Origin: DATGMP01 sp035293565
GTDB lineage: Bacteria > Pseudomonadota > Alphaproteobacteria > BOG-932 > Roseiterribacteraceae
DNA: 16,332 nt
NCBI GenBank assembly: GCA_035293565.1
Contig: DATGMP010000022.1
Span: 1-16,332 of the forward strand
Reading direction: 5' to 3'
In this document: positions 14,735 to 16,332 of the stretch, one piece after another
Position numbering within the stretch: the first letter of the stretch is position 1
How the letters are laid out: each line of letters starts with the position of its first letter
The notes under the pieces: generated by a model
The model's input: only the letters and a program-made list of their open reading frames with translations
Database searches by the model: none
What the model was told of the DNA's origin: nothing
Translations under genes and position numbers: made by a program

Positions 14735-15310
14735 ATGGCGCACATATCCTTCATCGCCGCTACGAAGCTCATCGAACTCCTGAAGACTGCCAGTACGAGC
14801 GGGGCCGAACATGTAAGGGTCATCGGGGCGAACCAGCTCGGCTTGGGCGCCGATCCTTTTAATCCGACGAGCATCATCGATTTTACTGAGGAGGCGGTCC
14901 GGCCGATTTCTTCACAAGAAGACCGGACGGAGAAACGGGCGCCTGGCCCACCGGCAACGCCTCGTGCCTCACGAAAAAGCGGCAATTACCTTCTCGATAT
15001 TAAGGGGAACACCATCGAGTGCGGATCACTGAAGGACTTGCTCGCGGAAGGTCTCAGAGTGCTCGAAAAGCATCAACCCGGCACCCTTGATAAGCTATCG
15101 GCCATTAAGCCGCGTACGAAGCGAATTGTCGCGCGAGACGCGCAGCGTCTGTTTGACCGGTCGGAACTTGCGAAGAAATATGCCGAAAAGCTGATCGATG
15201 GTTGGTGGTACGGAACCAACAATTCGGCTGATGAGACAAACGTGTGGCTCCGCCGCGCTGCCGACCTTGCTGGACTCGAATGGGGCAGAAACTTCACAAC
15301 CAGTCTTTGA
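14735..15310 (+). CDS. Unrecognised 191-residue protein with two blocks and a linker
   Basis: I do not recognise this family. The ATG at 14735 has GGGAAAGG about 7 bases upstream, and the frame runs to TGA at 15308-15310. Residues 1-58 form a compact block (ISFIAATKLIELLKTA, HVRVIGANQLGLG). Residues 59-84 are a proline- and charge-rich linker. Residues 85-191 form a second block (NYLLDIKGNTIECGSLKDLLAEGLRVLEKHQPG, AKKYAEKLIDGWWYGTNNS, WLRRAADLAGLEWGRNF) with mixed alpha/beta character. There is no signal peptide or membrane segment. A line I counted inside it is about 55% GC, lower than the catabolic genes. It diverges from the toxin-antitoxin pair across a palindrome-rich 145 bp region and lies in an accessory patch, so a role in mobile-element biology, defence or regulation is possible but unproven. 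Confidence 0.72.
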   Translation: MAHISFIAATKLIELLKTASTSGAEHVRVIGANQLGLGADPFNPTSIIDFTEEAVRPISSQEDRTEKRAPGPPATPRASRKSGNYLLDIKGNTIECGSLKDLLAEGLRVLEKHQPGTLDKLSAIKPRTKRIVARDAQRLFDRSELAKKYAEKLIDGWWYGTNNSADETNVWLRRAADLAGLEWGRNFTTSL

Positions 15311-15348
15311 GCGGACGTAGATCGGGTCAACGAAGCACAATCCTCTGC

Positions 15349-16080
15349 TTAATTTCTCTGCTCGACAACCGCCTCCCACAGCACTGCGGTCACCACGCCC
15401 ATGGCAAGCGATGTGAGCCACGGCCCAACCGCCATCGCGAGGACCACGCGCGGCGGGTTGCCGATGATCCCGTTCATCAGCGGCTGGCGGATCAGTCAGC
15501 CGCCGAGGGCGAGGGTTAGCGCGCCCCAAGAGGAGGCCGCGCGGCATCGGGCGGAGGGTCGGTGTCGCGGGGCGCAGCAACGCATAAAGGGCCGCGTAGG
15601 CGGCGCCGATCTCGATCGAGGAGAGCGCGGCCGCGGCGAGCGTCCAGCCGGCGGGCGGACCGGCGTAAGCCCGGATTTCCCGCATGGACGGGCGCTGCGT
15701 TGCTCACTGTTGGTGTGATGTTAGGAGCGAGGGCGAAGGCGATGCGGGACATCGTCAAGTCCCGAGCGACGCGGCAGCGCGCCAACAGTGAGCAACCCTA
15801 CGGGACAGCGATTCTTTGAGCCAGGGTTCGTCGCTGCGATGCTTACGATGCGCGGCATCGCCGCGCATCTGGCTCCTGCCCTGGCTCAAAGACTCGCTGT
15901 CGCAGCACCTGTCCATGCGGGAAATCCGGGCTAGCACCCCCCGCATCTGCCGCTGCACCCAGGCCGGCACGACCGACTGATCCGCCACATGAATCGCGAA
16001 GCCAACCGCGCTCGCCGCGGCGGCGATGGCGAGGAGGCGAAACCAAACGGAGCTGATCCGTATCGGCTTTCCTTCTTCAT
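15349..16080 (-). pseudogene. Decayed small membrane-protein gene interrupted by a palindromic element
   Basis: Read from right to left, one frame gives a hydrophobic segment (SVWFRLLAIAAAASAVGFAIHVADQSVVPAWVQRQMRG, about 16055-15940). After the inserted element, AYAGPPAGWTLAAAALSSIEIGAAYAALY and a basic loop follow to MPRGLLLG (about 15520). A one-base shift there restores ALTLALGG, then an in-frame TGA. LIRQPLMNGIIGNPPRVVLAMAVGPW and LTSLAMGVVTAVLWEAVVEQRN follow to TAA at 15349-15351. Together these resemble one polytopic protein of about 170 residues with roughly four membrane spans. A possible original ATG (16080, after GGGAGGGGAT) is out of frame with the first span, implying a further indel. 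The family is unknown. It is called a pseudogene because of the frameshifts, the stop and the insertion. Confidence 0.55.
15666..15933. mobile_element. MITE-like multi-hairpin element with 21-22 bp terminal inverted repeats
   Basis: A perfect 22-base inverted repeat, built on GCCCGGATTTCCCGCATGG, occurs at 15668-15689 and again in reverse complement at 15911-15932. TA dinucleotides lie at both outer edges (15666-15667 and 15932-15933), as after insertion by an IS630/Tc1-type transposase. Inside are two large stems. The first is GTTGCTCACTGTTGG/CCAACAGTGAGCAAC (15699-15713/15782-15796), with an inner CGGGAC/GTCCCG hairpin. The second is a 23-base pair of arms with one mismatch (15804-15826/15879-15901) around GATGCGCGG-CATCG-CCGCGCATC (15847-15869). 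There is no coding capacity, so movement would need a transposase supplied in trans. TA edges are weak evidence alone. Confidence 0.65.
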
Positions 16081-16200
16081 ATCCCCTCCCCTCGCGGGAG
16101 GGGTTTAGGGGAGGGGGTGTCTCCGTTAGCACCCCATTCGCGACCAGCCGTGCGGGATGGCGCCGCCCCCTCCTCTCGCTCCTCCCGCGAGGGGAGGCGG
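16081..16200. repeat. GC-rich palindromic intergenic repeat, copy 2
   Basis: It has the same structure and order as the copy at 3118-3236: a CCCCTCGCGGGAGGGG hairpin and TTAGGGGAGGGGG at the left, a variable core (CTCCGTTAGCACC..), and CCCCCTCCTCT..CTCCCGCGAGGGGAGG at the right. It directly abuts the possible start of the decayed membrane-protein gene, whose apparent ribosome site is part of this repeat. No transposase is visible. Confidence 0.78.
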
Positions 16201-16264
16201 TATGAAAGCGGACGACGTCTCCATTGAGAGGGCGGAGCGGTTTTGATGATCGCTTTGGCGGGGC

Positions 16265-16329
16265 GGATGCACTCCGTTGGAAGTGGGTTACCGTGGGTTT
16301 GCGGACTCAACGAACCCCGGAGTGCATCC
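16265..16329. repeat. Hairpin-forming palindrome at the right edge
   Basis: GGATGCACTCCG (16265-16276) and CGGAGTGCATCC (16318-16329) are perfect 12-base inverted arms around 41 bases containing GTGGGTTACCGTGGGTTTGCGG and ACGAACCCC, which can pair in part (GGGTT with AACCC). It looks like another short repetitive palindrome. It ends within three bases of the window edge, so a larger element may continue beyond it. Confidence 0.55.
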
Positions 16330-16332
16330 ATG

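Noticed and set aside
15562..15819. Short plus-strand frames across the pseudogene and hairpin element
   Set aside because: They are antisense to the better hydrophobic frame, are rich in Arg/Ser/Pro and have no credible ribosome site.
15804..15901. Rho-independent terminator
   Set aside because: The stem is strong but no U-tract follows, and it sits nested inside the larger element with terminal inverted repeats.
16077..16331. An 84-codon minus-strand open frame at the right edge (MDALRGSLSPQTHG...)
   Set aside because: It runs entirely through two palindromic repeats and has proline/arginine low complexity, so it is a repeat-derived frame rather than a gene.

Overview
The window looks like high-GC chromosome of an alphaproteobacterium, probably Hyphomicrobiales or Rhodospirillales. 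The reasons are the GC-rich coding style, the fused indolepyruvate:ferredoxin oxidoreductase-type protein, and the interspersed 'CGTCATG(C/G)CCGGGCTTGACCCGG' palindromes that are frequent between genes in that class. The taxon is an inference; no marker gene is present.

Layout. Bases 1-121 hold the C-terminus of an unidentified gene. A minus-strand pair follows: a D-aminoacylase-like amidohydrolase (3011 to 1281) and a PF04909-type amidohydrolase (1269 to 166), coupled by a stop codon that runs into the next ribosome binding site. Their promoter near 3069-3097 overlaps a TetR-type palindrome. A lone FMN-dependent alpha-hydroxy-acid oxidase/dehydrogenase lies at 3303-4463. Next is a plus-strand operon at 4676-10202: two SCP2-type thiolase-like proteins, a DUF35 protein, an acyl-CoA dehydrogenase, an enoyl-CoA hydratase and a TetR regulator. 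A perfect 9+9 bp palindrome precedes it at 4631-4652. A large oxidoreductase of the indolepyruvate:ferredoxin type, with a TTG start, follows at 10399-13863.

The operon reads as a CoA-thioester degradation pathway. The dehydrogenase and hydratase would oxidise and hydrate an acyl-CoA, and the thiolase/thiolase/DUF35 trio would make or break a C-C bond. The TetR protein would sense an acyl-CoA and repress from the palindrome. The neighbouring amidohydrolases, hydroxy-acid oxidase and 2-oxoacid oxidoreductase could feed acids into it. The substrate cannot be read from the sequence. The most unusual point is that both thiolase-like proteins have lost canonical catalytic residues and the DUF35 partner has lost part of its zinc ribbon. 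This recalls DUF35-dependent aldolases (Ltp2 type) and three-part acyltransferases (PhlACB type) rather than ordinary thiolases.

After 13864 the base composition drops (about 40-55% GC in lines I counted, against about 60-67% in the oxidoreductase). This accessory patch carries a Phd/YefM-PemK-like toxin-antitoxin pair on the minus strand. Diverging from it, across an intergenic region rich in palindromes, is an unrecognised 191-residue gene. The last kilobase has no intact gene. It holds a decayed small membrane-protein gene that appears to be split by a roughly 265 bp multi-hairpin element with 21-22 bp perfect terminal inverted repeats, then two more palindromic repeats.

Two repeat families recur. 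Three copies of a 90 bp double-hairpin element lie at 4491, 7464 and 10220; the third combines the arm order of one orientation with the core of the other. Two copies of a roughly 120 bp GC-rich element lie at 3118 and 16081.
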